A stretch of 64,000 nucleotides of DNA from Halomarina oriensis. GTDB taxonomy: Archaea; Halobacteriota; Halobacteria; Halobacteriales; Haloarculaceae. The position numbers were made by a program, and so were the translations under genes. The DNA lies in NCBI RefSeq assembly GCF_009791395.1, contig NZ_WSZK01000015.1:124001-188000 (forward strand). The letters run 5' to 3'. The notes beneath the pieces were generated by a model that ran no database searches, was not told the origin of the DNA, and saw only the letters and a list, made by a program, of their open reading frames with translations. Below, piece by piece: positions 1-9,689 of the stretch; the stretch's first letter is position 1, and the number at the start of each line of letters is the position of its first letter.

Positions 1-1387
1 GGTCGGCGTCACCGTGGTCGTGGTCGTCCTCGTCTTTGTCCTCGTCACCGGCCGCATCGCGGCCGTTGCCCGCGATGAGTTCGTCGCTGTCGTCCATCAT
101 GTCGAGGTTCTTCAGGTTGTCGCGCTCCTCGAAGTCCTCGACGGCGTCCAGCAGGTCCTGCTGGGTGAGCGTGGTGCGCTCCTCGGTGAGCGCTTCGAGG
201 ACGGCCTCCCGGAGGACGAGTCGGAGGTCGCTCCCCGTCAGCCCCTCGGTCTCGGCCGCGAGGGCGTCGGGGTCGAAGTCCACGATGTCCATCTGCCGGG
301 TGATGACCCGGAGGATGTCCGAGCGCATCCCGTCGTCCGGTTTGGGGAAGTTGACGATCTCGTCGAAGCGCCGCCAGGCCGCCGAGTCGAGTTGGTTCGG
401 GTGGTTGGTCGCCCCGATGAGCAACACCTCGTCGCGGATGAGCGAGATCTCGTCGATGGACTTCAGGAGCGTGTTGACCGCACGCTTGATGGCGGCGTGT
501 TCGTCCGACGAGCGCGTCTTCGCCACGAAGTCGAACTCGTCCATGAAGAAGATACACGGCGAGAGCCGTTTGGCGACCATGAACGCCTTGTCGACGTTCT
601 TGGCCGTCTCGCCGAGGTACTGACTCGTTATCATCGACAGTTTCACCTCGACGAACGGCAGGTCGAGTTCGTGGGCCAGCGCGCGGGCGATACTCGTCTT
701 CCCGGTGCCGGGCGGGCCGACGAACAGCAGTTTCCCGATCTCCCGGAGGCCGATCTGCGCGAGGTAGTCGCGGTGCTCGATGGCTTTGACGATCTTGCCG
801 ATCTCGCCCATCTGGTCGTCGGTGAGCACGAGGTCGTTGAGCGTCATCTCGACCTCCTCGGGGGCGCGGACCTCCACGAGGTCGAGCATCTCCTCGTCGT
901 CCTCGTCGAACATCTGGTCGAGGAGGCTGTCGATCCAGATCCGGTCGGCGTGGACCGGGCGGTTGTTCGCGCGAGCGACCTCGTAGTCGACGTCCTCGAC
1001 GTCGTCCTCGAAGAACTGGGCGAGCGTCGGGTTCGCCAGCAGCCGTTCGGCGTCGGCCCGCTCGGCGAACCACTTTCGGGCCATCCCGACGTCGGTGAAG
1101 CCGATTTCGCCGGAGAACTCCGTGCGTTCGGTGAACATCAGGTCCGAGACGGCATCCCAGGGGTGGGCGAGGTCGGTCGCCTCGGCGACGGCCGTCTCGG
1201 TGGTCGAGAGAGGCCGTTCGATGCCACCCGGCGCGGGGCGGCCGGAGGACTCGTCGGGGGTCGCGTCGGCGCTCCAGAAGGCGCGGCGATACGCGGGGGG
1301 GAGGTCGCCCGGGTCGAGATTGCGGTTCTCGCTGTAGACGTGCGCTGTCAACAGCAGTTCGACGACGTCGAGCGCCGGGGCGGTCAT
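1..1387 (-). CDS. AAA-family ATPase (partial, C terminus outside window)
   Basis: A single-AAA-domain ATPase, probably an ATP-driven remodelling or unfolding factor; no substrate can be named. The N-terminal half (about 190 residues) is unrecognised. It is followed by an AAA core with Walker A GPPGTGKT, Walker B FFMDEFD, a sensor-1 stretch (LLIGATNHP) and an arginine-finger region around AAWRRFDEIV. After the core the chain becomes Asp/Glu/His-rich (DEDKDEDDHDH) and runs off the left edge with no stop, so the C terminus is missing. The start is the ATG at 1387, which begins the conserved reading (MTAPALDVVELLL). It lies 92 bp from the frameshifted agl23 on the same strand. The domain call is firm; the biological role is unknown. 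Confidence 0.85.
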   Translation of the reverse strand, partial: MTAPALDVVELLLTAHVYSENRNLDPGDLPPAYRRAFWSADATPDESSGRPAPGGIERPLSTTETAVAEATDLAHPWDAVSDLMFTERTEFSGEIGFTDVGMARKWFAERADAERLLANPTLAQFFEDDVEDVDYEVARANNRPVHADRIWIDSLLDQMFDEDDEEMLDLVEVRAPEEVEMTLNDLVLTDDQMGEIGKIVKAIEHRDYLAQIGLREIGKLLFVGPPGTGKTSIARALAHELDLPFVEVKLSMITSQYLGETAKNVDKAFMVAKRLSPCIFFMDEFDFVAKTRSSDEHAAIKRAVNTLLKSIDEISLIRDEVLLIGATNHPNQLDSAAWRRFDEIVNFPKPDDGMRSDILRVITRQMDIVDFDPDALAAETEGLTGSDLRLVLREAVLEALTEERTTLTQQDLLDAVEDFEERDNLKNLDMMDDSDELIAGNGRDAAGDEDKDEDDHDHGDAD

Positions 1388-1479
1388 TTCCCGGAGAGTT
1401 ACGGCTTGAGCGTGATAAGACCGTCGGAGAGCGGTCGTGCCGGCGCGGTCACGCGGCCGGTCGACGACACCGGCGTGGT

Positions 1480-3418
1480 CTATCGGCCGACTCGGGCCGG
1501 AGCGACCGACTGGTTACCACCGTCGGGGTCGAGTGCGTCGAACACCCGCGACTCGACACTGGCGTACTGCCGCCAGTCCTCGCGGACGAAGACGACGAAC
1601 TCGCTGGACCAGCCGTAGCGCTCGAAGGTGTGTTTCTCGTAGCCGTCAAGATACGGCTCGATGTCCGAGGCGTTCCCCCCCGTCGTTGCCCGGTCGGTCG
1701 GCGAGCGTGACGACGACGGGCGGGAGCCGTTCGGGAGCAGTCCGCTGAACGTCGCTCGCACGAATCCGACTGTCGACCCGAACCTCCGGTTCGCCGGGGG
1801 CACGGGTCTCGTACTGCTGTTGTTCGATGTACCACGCCATCGGCAGGCGGTCGAACCAGTTGCCCGTCCGGTACGGGTGGTCGGCCTTCGACTCGTTGCC
1901 GGTGTAGAACTCGTCGCCGAAGTAGAGGATGTCCGTCCCACGGTTCTCGCGGGAGACGTCGGCGACCTCTCCTTCGAGGAGCGTCTTCAGTTCCGGCGTC
2001 GAGGACTGGGCGTACTGGACGAGCTGGTCGTCGTCTGCGGTGTGGTCGGTGAAGTAGACGGTCGTTCCGACGGCGTAGCCGACCTGCGCGGTGACCAGGA
2101 GCAAGACGACGGCAGCGAGCGCCACCCCGGTCCGGTCGTCGGTCCGGAACGCGTCGACGCCCCACCGATACAGGACCGCCAGACCGACGGCGGCGGGGAA
2201 GACGAGGCCGACGACGGCGTGGACGGCCGCCCACGGCGCTTTGATGTCGGTGACGATGGGGTAGCCCGCGACCGAGAACAGGCCCCAGAAGAACCCGAGC
2301 GTGACGAGCGCCCGCGGTCCCGACTCGCCGTAGCGGTCGGCGGCGACCCCGACGAGCGCCAGCACGGAGACGGCCAGCGCACCGACGCCCATCGTCTTCA
2401 GGTAGTGGCCGAGATACTCGAGATAGGAGTGTTCACGGTCGGTCACCCACCGGTTGAACTCCTCCCAGGCTCCGACCGTGGACTCCTCGACGACCGCGAG
2501 AAACGGCGACGGGTCGCCCGCGAGGAGCGACCCGAGAGACGCGTAGAGGTCCAGTCCACCGGCGCTGTAGGGGTCGCCGTAGCCGCCACCCCGTGGCGCG
2601 TAGAAGAACACGACGACCGCGAAAAACAGGACGGCCAGTCCGACGGCCGTGAGCGTCCAGCCGACCCCCTGGAGGCCGAGTCGGTCCCTCGACCGTTCGT
2701 ACGTCTCGGCCCCGGTGGCGCGGTGGACGTACCCCGCCAGTGTCTCGCGGGCGGGGACCCCCCGGCCCCGGTTCCGAACGAGACTGGTGTCGAGGACGAA
2801 GACCCCCGCCCCCAGCCAGCACATCGGGTACAGCAGTGCGTTCTCCTTCGCGCTCAGCGCGAGGGCGGCGGTGACGACGGCGACGGCCAGCCAGCGGCGG
2901 TGGCGGGTGTCGTACGCCCGGACGAGGCCGCCGAGCGAGACGAGCATGAACGCCGCGACGAGGACGTCACTGCGCATGAACCGCGAGTAGTACAACAGGA
3001 GCGGGTTGAACGCCAGTAGCAGGGCCAGCGCGACCACTTCCGAGTCACGGAGCCGCGAGCGGAACAGCAGCGCCGCCAGCGGCATCGACGCCCCGACGAG
3101 CGCGACGACGAGTCGCGCGGAGAAGTCGGAGGGGCCGAGCGCCGAGAACACCCAGCGGTTGACGATGGGCAGGAACGGCCCGTGGATGATGGCGCGGTAC
3201 TCGAACGCGCCGGTCTCGGTGTACCTGAGAATCCAGTAGGCGACCCGTGCCTCGTCCTGGTGTGCGATGCGGTCGCCGAGCGCGACGAGACGGGCGAGCA
3301 GGCCCACCGCCGTGATAGCGAGGACGGCGAGCAGTGTGGTGCCACCGGGGAGACGGTCGAGCGTGGCCCGGACGCGACCCGCTCGGGTCGCCCGCGTGGT
3401 CGGCGAGTCCGTCGCCAT
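1480..3418 (-). CDS. agl23: Agl23-like membrane protein (TIGR03663 family), frameshifted near the C terminus
   Basis: Polytopic membrane protein of the TIGR03663 / flippase activity-associated Agl23 family, linked in haloarchaea to lipid-linked glycan handling for N-glycosylation; it resembles GT-C glycosyltransferases. About ten hydrophobic segments follow an N terminus with the loop HQDEARVAYW. A soluble region starts near residue 460. The uninterrupted frame stops at 1646 (590 residues, ending in the non-family tail ERLGHRAVS). A second frame from about 1674 down to 1480 carries a plausible continuation (NASDIEPYLDGYEKHTFERY, then an EFVVFVREDW stretch). The frames join at a run of seven G on the coding strand (1675-1681); six G would give one 645-residue protein. 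This is either a sequencing slip or a true loss of the last 64 residues. Confidence 0.8.
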
Positions 3419-3612
3419 CGGTCAGCGACCACCCCTCGGTGGCGTCGTCGCCCGGCGGACGGCGGAGGGCGTGTCGGTCATGCCAACGGGTTTCAGGCAC
3501 CGCGGCAAGAATCCTTCTACTGCCCGCCGTCGGTCGCGGGACGCCGCCGAACCGACCGATCGTGTCGCCGTCCGTGGGTAAACTCCGAGAACCGCGAGCG
3601 GCGTTCTGCCGC

Positions 3613-3620
3613 AATTTAAG
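3613..3620 (+). promoter_or_regulatory. TATA-like box of the thiolase gene
   Basis: The sequence AATTTAAG is centred about 27 bp before the ATG at 3644. That is the distance expected for a leaderless haloarchaeal transcript starting at or next to the ATG, and it supports 3644 over the in-frame ATG at 3620. Confidence 0.5.
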
Positions 3621-3643
3621 TGTGCGACTCACCTGCATCCGGT

Positions 3644-4777
3644 ATGGCCGACACGACACCCGTCGTCGTCCGGGCGTACCGAACCCCCTTCGGAAAGGAA
3701 GGCGGCGCGTTCGCCGACGTACGAAGCGAGGACCTGACGATTCCGCTCGTCAACGAGATTCTGGCCGACACCGGTCTGTCGGGCGAGGACATCGACGACC
3801 TGATGCTCGGCTGTGCACAGCAGCGCGGCGAGCAGGGCAACAACATGGCGCGCATCGTCGCGCTGCTGTCGGACCTCGGCGAGTCCGTCCCCGGCACGAC
3901 CATCAACCGCTGGTGTGCCTCCTCGGCACAGGCCGTCGTCAGCGCGGCCGACGCCGTTCGCGCGGGCCAGCGCGAGGCCATCATCGCCGGCGGCGTCGAG
4001 AACATGTCCCGCACCAAGATGGGCGCGAACAACGAGATTCACCTCCGGATGAACGAGGACTACAACCTCGCCGCGCTCCAGATGGGCATGACCGCCGAAG
4101 AGGTCGCAGAACGCTACGACGTCTCGCGTGAGGACCAGGACGACTACGCGTTCCGCAGCCACCAGCGCGCCAGCGAGGCGACCACGTCCGGTCGCTTCGG
4201 CGACGAAATCATCCCCATCGAGACCGACGAGGGCACCGTCAGCGAGGACGAGGGTATCCGCCACGACGTGAGCCGCGAGAAGATGGGCGAACTCCCGACC
4301 GTCTTCAAGTCGGAGGGCAGTGTCACGCCCGGCAACGCCTCGCAGATTACCGACGGTGCGAGCGCGCTACTCGTCACCTCGAAGGCGTTCGCCGAAGACA
4401 ACGACCTCGACGTGCTCGCCGAAATCGGCAACAACAGCGTCGCCGGTGTCGAACCGGAAGTGATGGGCATCGGTCCCGTCCCCGCCGTCGAGGACCTGCT
4501 CGAACGCTCGGGTCGAACAATCGAGGACTACGGTCTCGTCGAACTGAACGAGGCGTTCGCCAGCCAGTGTCTCTACTGCCAGCGCGAACTCGGTATCGAC
4601 GACGAGAAGTTCAACGTCAATGGCGGGGCCATCGCGCTCGGCCACCCGCTCGGTGCGACCGGTGCTCGCCTGCCCGTCACGCTCGTCCACGAGATGATCA
4701 AGCGCGACGCCGAACGCGGCATCGCCACGGAGTGCGTCGGCTTCGGACAGGGAATGGCCATCGAGTTCAGCCGGTAA
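3644..4777 (+). CDS. thiolase family protein (acetyl-CoA C-acyltransferase)
   Basis: Thiolase of 377 residues that either cleaves 3-ketoacyl-CoA or condenses two acyl-CoA units; which direction operates is not visible. All three catalytic elements are present: nucleophile Cys91 in NRWCASS, His334 in ALGHPLG, and Cys364 in ECVGFGQG. The NEAF motif (302-305) is also intact. The length matches biosynthetic and degradative thiolases. The ATG at 3644 is chosen because a TATA-like box lies 27 bp before it and the family N terminus ([13 protein letters not shown]) starts there. It is a lone transcription unit, divergent from agl23 and closed by a T6 tract. No partner SCP2/OB-fold gene lies nearby. 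Confidence 0.9.
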   Translation: MADTTPVVVRAYRTPFGKEGGAFADVRSEDLTIPLVNEILADTGLSGEDIDDLMLGCAQQRGEQGNNMARIVALLSDLGESVPGTTINRWCASSAQAVVSAADAVRAGQREAIIAGGVENMSRTKMGANNEIHLRMNEDYNLAALQMGMTAEEVAERYDVSREDQDDYAFRSHQRASEATTSGRFGDEIIPIETDEGTVSEDEGIRHDVSREKMGELPTVFKSEGSVTPGNASQITDGASALLVTSKAFAEDNDLDVLAEIGNNSVAGVEPEVMGIGPVPAVEDLLERSGRTIEDYGLVELNEAFASQCLYCQRELGIDDEKFNVNGGAIALGHPLGATGARLPVTLVHEMIKRDAERGIATECVGFGQGMAIEFSR

Positions 4778-4789
4778 GACTCACCAACC

Positions 4790-4799
4790 AGATTTTTTA
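4790..4799 (+). terminator. T-tract terminator after the thiolase gene
   Basis: AGATTTTTTA gives six consecutive T about 15 bp after the thiolase stop, in the 52-bp gap between two convergent genes. Oligo-T tracts are the known archaeal termination signal. Confidence 0.5.
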
Positions 4800-4829
4800 G
4801 TGCGACGTGGCAGGAGCGTTGAGCGACGG

Positions 4830-5648
4830 CTATCTGCGCGGCTTTCGCGCCTCGATGGCCGACGAGACGAGGAACTCGCTCAGGTCTCGCGAGTCGTTCC
4901 ACTCGCGGATGAACGAGGCGCTCTCGTCTTTCGGAGCGATAGCGACGGCTTCGAATCCGACCGTGTCGAGCATCTCTTCGAGGTCGGCGACGGTCGCCGC
5001 ACCCGAGACGCAGGCAGCCAGCGCCTCGGGGTCCTCGCGCACGTCGTCGGGGAACGGCGCGGTCTGGACGACGTCCGAGATGGCGACCCGGCCACCGGGC
5101 CGGAGGACGCGGAACGCCTCGGCGAACACCCGTTCTTTGTCGGGTGAGAGGTTGACGACGCAGTTCGAGACGACGACGTCGACTGCCTCGTCGGCGACCG
5201 GCAGGTGTTCGATTTCGCCGAGCCGGAACTCGACGGTCTCGGCGTCGTTCCGTCTCGCGTTCTCGCGGGCTTTCTCGACCATCTCGGGCGTCATGTCGAC
5301 GCCGAGGACGCGCCCGGTCGGACCGACCGCCTGCGCGGCGAGGAAGCAGTCGAACCCCGCACCGGACCCGAGGTCGAGGACCGTCTCGCCCGCGTTCAGG
5401 TTCGCGATAGCCGTGGGGTTGCCACAGCCGAGTCCGAGGTTCGCCCCTTCGACGACCGAATCGAGGGCCTCGTCGTCGTACCCGACCGCTCGCGACTGCT
5501 CGTCGGCGCTCGACGAGTCGCATCCGCACTCACAGCCGTCGGCACAACAGCCACCACCGCTCCCTTCGGCAGCGATACCGGCGTAGCGCTCGCGGACGAG
5601 ACGGCGCTGGTCGGCCGCGCTCCGGACTGCTCCGTCGGGGTCACTCAT
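4830..5648 (-). CDS. arsM: arsenite S-adenosylmethyltransferase ArsM
   Basis: SAM-dependent methyltransferase predicted to methylate As(III) to volatile or less toxic species. The protein has 272 residues: a Cys-rich N-terminal segment ([14 protein letters not shown], 31-44), then a Rossmann methyltransferase fold with motif [11 protein letters not shown] (91-100). The three cysteines conserved in ArsM enzymes are present at 75 (LGLGCGNP), 163 (VSNCVVN) and 213 (AACVSG). The ATG at 5648 is preferred over the in-frame GTG at 5657 because a GAGGTG Shine-Dalgarno sequence lies 8 nt before it. It overlaps the end of arsR by 8 bp on the same strand, so the two form one operon under the arsR operator. 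Confidence 0.9.
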   Translation of the reverse strand: MSDPDGAVRSAADQRRLVRERYAGIAAEGSGGGCCADGCECGCDSSSADEQSRAVGYDDEALDSVVEGANLGLGCGNPTAIANLNAGETVLDLGSGAGFDCFLAAQAVGPTGRVLGVDMTPEMVEKARENARRNDAETVEFRLGEIEHLPVADEAVDVVVSNCVVNLSPDKERVFAEAFRVLRPGGRVAISDVVQTAPFPDDVREDPEALAACVSGAATVADLEEMLDTVGFEAVAIAPKDESASFIREWNDSRDLSEFLVSSAIEARKPRR

Positions 5649-5997
5649 CGTCGCCACCTCGAACGTCGTCGAGCGTGTCGAGCAGTCGTACCGCGACGGG
5701 GGTGACGCTGTAGTAGCGCCAGCGGCCCTCCTTTCGCCGAGAGACCAACCCGGCGCTGTGCAGTCGGGAGAGCGCCTGACTGACCGCGCCCTGACTCACG
5801 CCGAGTGCTGGCTGGAGTTCACAGACACAGACGCCGTCCGATGCGCTCGCCACGATGCGCAACGCCTCGTAGCGCGTGTCGTTCCCCATCGCCGAGAGCA
5901 GTGCCACGTCGGTCGCGACGGTGTCCTCTGCGACGTCGACCGGCATCGAACAGCACGCCTCACCCGTCTCGTCGGTGACCGGAGTTTGAGAGTTCAT
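5641..5997 (-). CDS. arsR: ArsR-family metalloregulator
   Basis: Winged-helix repressor of 118 residues, predicted to leave DNA when trivalent arsenic or antimony binds. The metal-site signature GVCVCELQ sits in the helix before the recognition helix (Cys57 and Cys59), followed by the HTH GVSQGAVSQALSRLHSAGLV and the wing RRKEGRWRYYSV. Cys15 and Cys16 near the N terminus could be extra ligands. The first gene of an arsR-arsM operon. A perfect 20-bp palindrome lies 15-34 bp before its ATG, which fits autoregulation by blocking the TATA region. Confidence 0.9.
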   Translation of the reverse strand: MNSQTPVTDETGEACCSMPVDVAEDTVATDVALLSAMGNDTRYEALRIVASASDGVCVCELQPALGVSQGAVSQALSRLHSAGLVSRRKEGRWRYYSVTPVAVRLLDTLDDVRGGDDE

Positions 5998-6007
5998 TTT
6001 AGCTACT

Positions 6008-6031
6008 GCTAATATTAGCAGCTGCTAATAT
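6008..6031 (-). promoter_or_regulatory. arsR operator/promoter palindrome
   Basis: A perfect 20-bp palindrome, ATATTAGCAGCTGCTAATAT, occupies 6012-6031. It overlaps a second perfect palindrome, GCTAATATTAGC, at 6008-6019. Both lie 11-34 bp upstream of the arsR ATG, where the TATA box of a leaderless transcript must sit. Inference: ArsR dimers bind here and block the basal factors. Confidence 0.7.
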
Positions 6032-6082
6032 AGCGCTGTCGGCAGTGGTGAACTGCTCGTCGGCCGGTAGCAGGACGGAACG

Positions 6083-6088
6083 GTTATC
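6083..6088 (+). promoter_or_regulatory. TATA-like box of the BtrH-like gene
   Basis: GTTATC is centred 27 bp before the ATG at 6112, fitting a leaderless transcript. It is divergent from the ars operator only 50 bp away. Confidence 0.4.
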
Positions 6089-6111
6089 GGCCGCCCCCGA
6101 CAGCCTCGGAC

Positions 6112-7110
6112 ATGGAACGCTTGGGCTACGACCACGCGACGGGCCGCCACTGTGGCTCGACGTCGCTGTCGAACCTCGCACGCTACTACGACTGGGGCCT
6201 CGACGAGGAGACCTGTTTCGGCCTCGCCTCCGGTCTCGGCTTCACCTTCTTCGAACTCGACGACTCGCCACACCGGGCGTTCTTCGGCCGACCCGTCTCC
6301 CTCGAACGCGCGTTCTTCCACACGCTGGAGATACCACACGTCGAACGCGAGGGTGCGGACTGGGACGAGACGTGGACCGACGTCCGTGAACGCATCGACG
6401 AGGGCCACCCCGTTCTCGTCTTCACGGATATCTACGACCTCCCCTACTTCGACACGGAGACCCACTTCGCGCCTCACTCGCTGCTCGTCGTCGGGTACGA
6501 CGAGGGTGAGGCAATCCTCTCGGACAGCGAGTTCGACGACCCCCAGCGGGTTCCGGTCGCGGACCTCCGTGGGGCGATGAACTCCCGGGCGATGGTCCCG
6601 TTGCAGAACCGTTACGTCGTCGTCACCGACCCCGAACTCGGTGCGGACCTCGACACCGCCGTCGAGGAGGCCACCGTCGAGATGGCCCGCTCGATGCTCC
6701 GACCGGGGACGGGCCGCTACGACCCCGGAACGGTCGGCGTCCACGGCCTCGCGGGCATCCAGCGCCTCGTCTCGGACATGGCGTCGTGGATGCAGCTTCC
6801 CGACCCCGCGTGGACCGTCCGGTTCGCCTACCAGAACGTCGAGCGACGTGGGACGGGCGGCGGCGCGTTCCGTGGCCTCCAGCGTGACTTCTTCCGGGCC
6901 GTCGACCACCCGTTCGGCGACGACGTCACCGAGGAGATGGCCGCCATCGCCGAGGAGTGGACGGCCGTCGGCGAAACACTGAAACAGGCGAGCGAAGCGG
7001 ACGAGGACCGAGAACTGCGCGACGGCATCGACGAGGCGGCGGGCGAGATTCGACGACTCGCGGACCGCGAGGCGCGACTCTACCAGTCGATACTCGATTC
7101 GGCGAACTGA
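6112..7110 (+). CDS. BtrH N-terminal domain protein (with DUF4872-like C-terminal part)
   Basis: A 332-residue protein of the butirosin-BtrH type, a papain-like fold related to an acyltransferase and to bacteriocin-processing domains. The N-terminal domain has the nucleophile region GRHCGSTSLSNL (Cys14) and the later His segment THFAPHSLLVVGYDEG with the following Asp, which together could form a Cys-His-Asp set. The C-terminal half (about 190-332) is helical and matches the DUF4872 part usually fused to BtrH_N. The substrate in haloarchaea is unknown, and no biosynthetic partner gene is nearby. It is divergent from arsR and followed convergently by the thioesterase. Confidence 0.75.
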   Translation: MERLGYDHATGRHCGSTSLSNLARYYDWGLDEETCFGLASGLGFTFFELDDSPHRAFFGRPVSLERAFFHTLEIPHVEREGADWDETWTDVRERIDEGHPVLVFTDIYDLPYFDTETHFAPHSLLVVGYDEGEAILSDSEFDDPQRVPVADLRGAMNSRAMVPLQNRYVVVTDPELGADLDTAVEEATVEMARSMLRPGTGRYDPGTVGVHGLAGIQRLVSDMASWMQLPDPAWTVRFAYQNVERRGTGGGAFRGLQRDFFRAVDHPFGDDVTEEMAAIAEEWTAVGETLKQASEADEDRELRDGIDEAAGEIRRLADREARLYQSILDSAN

Positions 7111-7118
7111 GCGACGGC

Positions 7119-7550
7119 CTACCGCTCTTGCCCGGCCGTCCACGGCGTCTCGCCGCTGACGCCGCCCGTCTTGTAGACACCCCGAGCGGTGGCGACGTGC
7201 GTGTCCGACCCGTCCTCGATGTCGACGGTGACGGTGGCGACGCTGTTCCCATTGCGCGTCACTTCGGCCTCGGCGACCAACCGCTCGCCCGTCGCCGGTG
7301 CGAGGTAGTCGATGCGCATGTCGATGGTCGGTGTCACCGTCTCGTTGAGGTCCACGACGGCGGCCCCACCGATGGTATCGGCCAGCGAGTACGCGACGCC
7401 ACCGTGGGCGATCATGCTGCCCGGGTTCGAGGAGTGTTCTTCCTGCAGGTCGACGTGACCCACGGCACGTCCGTCACCCACCTCGTCGAGTTCGATGCCG
7501 AGGTGGTTGGCGAACGGGATGGAGTCGAAGAAGGCGTCGACGAGGCTCAT
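7119..7550 (-). CDS. PaaI-family hotdog thioesterase
   Basis: A 143-residue hotdog-fold protein predicted to hydrolyse acyl-CoA thioesters. The family core is visible: the SNPGSMIAHGGVAYSLADT helix, with the HGG motif and the Asp that positions the nucleophile, then TPTIDMRIDYLAPATGERLVAE forming the central strands. The start at 7550 (MSLVDAFFDSIPFANHLGIEL) is the family N terminus; an in-frame upstream extension is Arg/Ser-rich and not coding-like. It is downstream of the antiporter gene on the same strand with a 73-bp gap, so it could share a transcript. Substrate unknown. Confidence 0.8.
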   Translation of the reverse strand: MSLVDAFFDSIPFANHLGIELDEVGDGRAVGHVDLQEEHSSNPGSMIAHGGVAYSLADTIGGAAVVDLNETVTPTIDMRIDYLAPATGERLVAEAEVTRNGNSVATVTVDIEDGSDTHVATARGVYKTGGVSGETPWTAGQER

Positions 7551-7623
7551 ACCCGTCGCTCGGGCGGTTCGGCCAAGGGCGTGTCGGAACGGCGAAGAAC
7601 TGCGATACAGGACGCGAGACGAG

Positions 7624-9540
7624 TCACTCGGGGTGACAGAACACCATCGCCTCGCGGACCGACTCGCGGTCGCCGATGATGGTGATACGGTCGCCACGGT
7701 CGAGGACGAAGTCCGCGTTGGGGACCTGCACCTCGCCGTCCCGAGCGACGAGCGTGATGAGACACCCACCGGGCAGTTCGGGACCGACCTCGCGGACCGA
7801 CCGGCCCACGAGGTCCTCGGAGGTGACCTCGACCTCCTGGACGTCGCCGTTCTCGCCGATACCGGAGGTCCACTTCGCCAGCGCCGGGCGTTCGATGAGG
7901 TTGTCGATGGCCTGGGCCGTCGCCGTCGTCGGGGCGACGGTCCGGACGCCGAGGTCCTCGAACGCGTCGACGTTGTTCGCGTTGTTGACCCGCGAGACGA
8001 TGGTTTCGATGTCGAACCGGGAGTCCGCGAGCTGTGAGACCAGCAGGTTCACGTCGTCGTCGCCGGTGGCGGCGACGAGCGTGCTGGCCTTCCCGGCCCC
8101 GGCCGACTGTAACACGTCGATGTCGGTGCCGTCACCCTGCATGACGGTGTGCCCCTCGTTGCGAGCGAGTTCGAGTATCTCGACGGTCTCTTCGACGATG
8201 ACGACGTTCTCTCCACGGTCTTCGAGACGGTCCGCGAGCGCACGGCCCACGGTGCCGCCTCCGATGATGATTGCGCGCATAGGGATGATGTCGAGGTACT
8301 CCGCGATGTAGCGGGCGAGGCCGGCCTCGAACACGACCGTCGCCATGATGACCAGAAAGACGGTGCCGACGAGCAGCGTGGCGGCGCTGTCGAGTGCCGC
8401 CGCCTCCGCCGCCGTCCCGGCGATGTCGCCGGCCCGGATGCCGGCGGCTTCCGCACGGAGTTCGACGGCGAACAGCGTCGCCACGGACGCCGGGATGATA
8501 CCGCGTGGCCCGACGAAGCTCATGAACAGCTTCTCACCGGTCGTGAACCGGTCGCCGAACAGCGAGACGAACACCAGCAGCGGCCGGATGACCACTGCGA
8601 CGACCACGACGACGATGATGCCACCGATGCCCAGGTCGATGACCTCCTGAGGCTGGAGCAACGCCGCCAGCGCGATGAACACGAACGACAACACGATGAG
8701 CGTGATGTCGCCTTTGAAGTCGGTGATGTCCTCTTCGTACGGGAGGTCGGCGTTGCCCAGCAGGATGCCTGCGGTCGCGACGGCTGGCAGGCCCGCCTCG
8801 GTGGCGAAGTAGTCGGCCGCGCCGTAGGAGACGAGCGCACCGGCGAGCACGAGCAGGCGGGCGTTCTGCGGAGCGCTCTGTGGCGAGAGGTCGACGTACC
8901 GGATGGCGTAGTAGAGCCCGCCCGCGACGACGACGCCGACGAGCATGCCGATACCGAGACGCTCGACGAACCCTGCGACGAGGCCACTCTCACCGGTGTG
9001 GCCGATGACCACCTCGAAGACGACGACGGCGATGATGGCCGCCGTGACGTCGTTGACGATACCCTCCGTCTCCAGGGCCGCCTCGACCCGGTCACGGGCC
9101 GGGACGACCTCCAGAATCGGCGCGATGACCGTCGGCCCGGTGGCGACGAGCAACGCCCCGATGAGGAAGGCGACGTCCCACTCCGCAGGGAGCGCCAGTT
9201 TCACGACGATAGCCGTCCCGACCAGCGCGATGACCGCGCCGACGGTGACGAGACGGATGGTCTCGGCCGGCGCTTCCCGCAGTTTGTCTATCTTGAGGTG
9301 GAACGCCCCCTCGAAGACGATGATGGCGACCGAGAGACCGACGATGGCCGACAGCGACTCACCGAACGTCGCCTGCGAGACGATAGGTTCGGGGAGGAAG
9401 AAGCCCGAGACCGGCCCCAGCAGCAGGCCGGCGGCGATGAGGAAGATGATACTCGGTGTCCTGAAGCGGTCTCCGAGTATCTGCGAGACCACGCCGAGGG
9501 CGATGATACCGGCGACGAGGGGGATGAGTTCACTGGCCAC
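7624..9540 (-). CDS. CPA1-type Na+/H+ antiporter with C-terminal TrkA-N and TrkA-C domains
   Basis: A 638-residue cation:proton antiporter fused to a regulatory module. Residues 1-420 hold about 12-13 membrane segments with NhaP-type features, including the VATGPTVIAPIL and EGIVNDVTAA segments that carry the transport aspartates, and SFVGPRGIIPASVA. From residue 421 (MRAIIIGGGTVGRALADRL) comes a Rossmann TrkA-N domain that binds NAD(H) or another nucleotide, and from about 560 a TrkA-C domain (VGRSVREVGPELPGG). Role: sodium extrusion and pH control in a salt-in organism, gated by nucleotide. Ion selectivity is inferred from the family. Confidence 0.88.
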   Translation of the reverse strand: MASELIPLVAGIIALGVVSQILGDRFRTPSIIFLIAAGLLLGPVSGFFLPEPIVSQATFGESLSAIVGLSVAIIVFEGAFHLKIDKLREAPAETIRLVTVGAVIALVGTAIVVKLALPAEWDVAFLIGALLVATGPTVIAPILEVVPARDRVEAALETEGIVNDVTAAIIAVVVFEVVIGHTGESGLVAGFVERLGIGMLVGVVVAGGLYYAIRYVDLSPQSAPQNARLLVLAGALVSYGAADYFATEAGLPAVATAGILLGNADLPYEEDITDFKGDITLIVLSFVFIALAALLQPQEVIDLGIGGIIVVVVVAVVIRPLLVFVSLFGDRFTTGEKLFMSFVGPRGIIPASVATLFAVELRAEAAGIRAGDIAGTAAEAAALDSAATLLVGTVFLVIMATVVFEAGLARYIAEYLDIIPMRAIIIGGGTVGRALADRLEDRGENVVIVEETVEILELARNEGHTVMQGDGTDIDVLQSAGAGKASTLVAATGDDDVNLLVSQLADSRFDIETIVSRVNNANNVDAFEDLGVRTVAPTTATAQAIDNLIERPALAKWTSGIGENGDVQEVEVTSEDLVGRSVREVGPELPGGCLITLVARDGEVQVPNADFVLDRGDRITIIGDRESVREAMVFCHPE

Positions 9541-9689
9541 TGTTTCGGGTCCTCGCCGTCAGCGTCGTCCCCGACCACTAAACCCCCACCGGTTCCGTCG
9601 AGCGCTTTCCGACCACCACCAGCGACAGAACGGACGTTCGTCCAGCTCTCGCTCGGTTCGGTTGACGTTGCACGGGAGATGGACGCCGG

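Noticed and set aside
14-1618. A 534-codon open frame on the plus strand over the AAA ATPase gene
   Set aside because: It is the antisense shadow of a high-GC gene: Val/Glu/Asp-rich without any domain, whereas the minus strand has Walker A and B motifs. The same applies to the long antisense frames over the antiporter, serS, ligA, the surface protein and metY.
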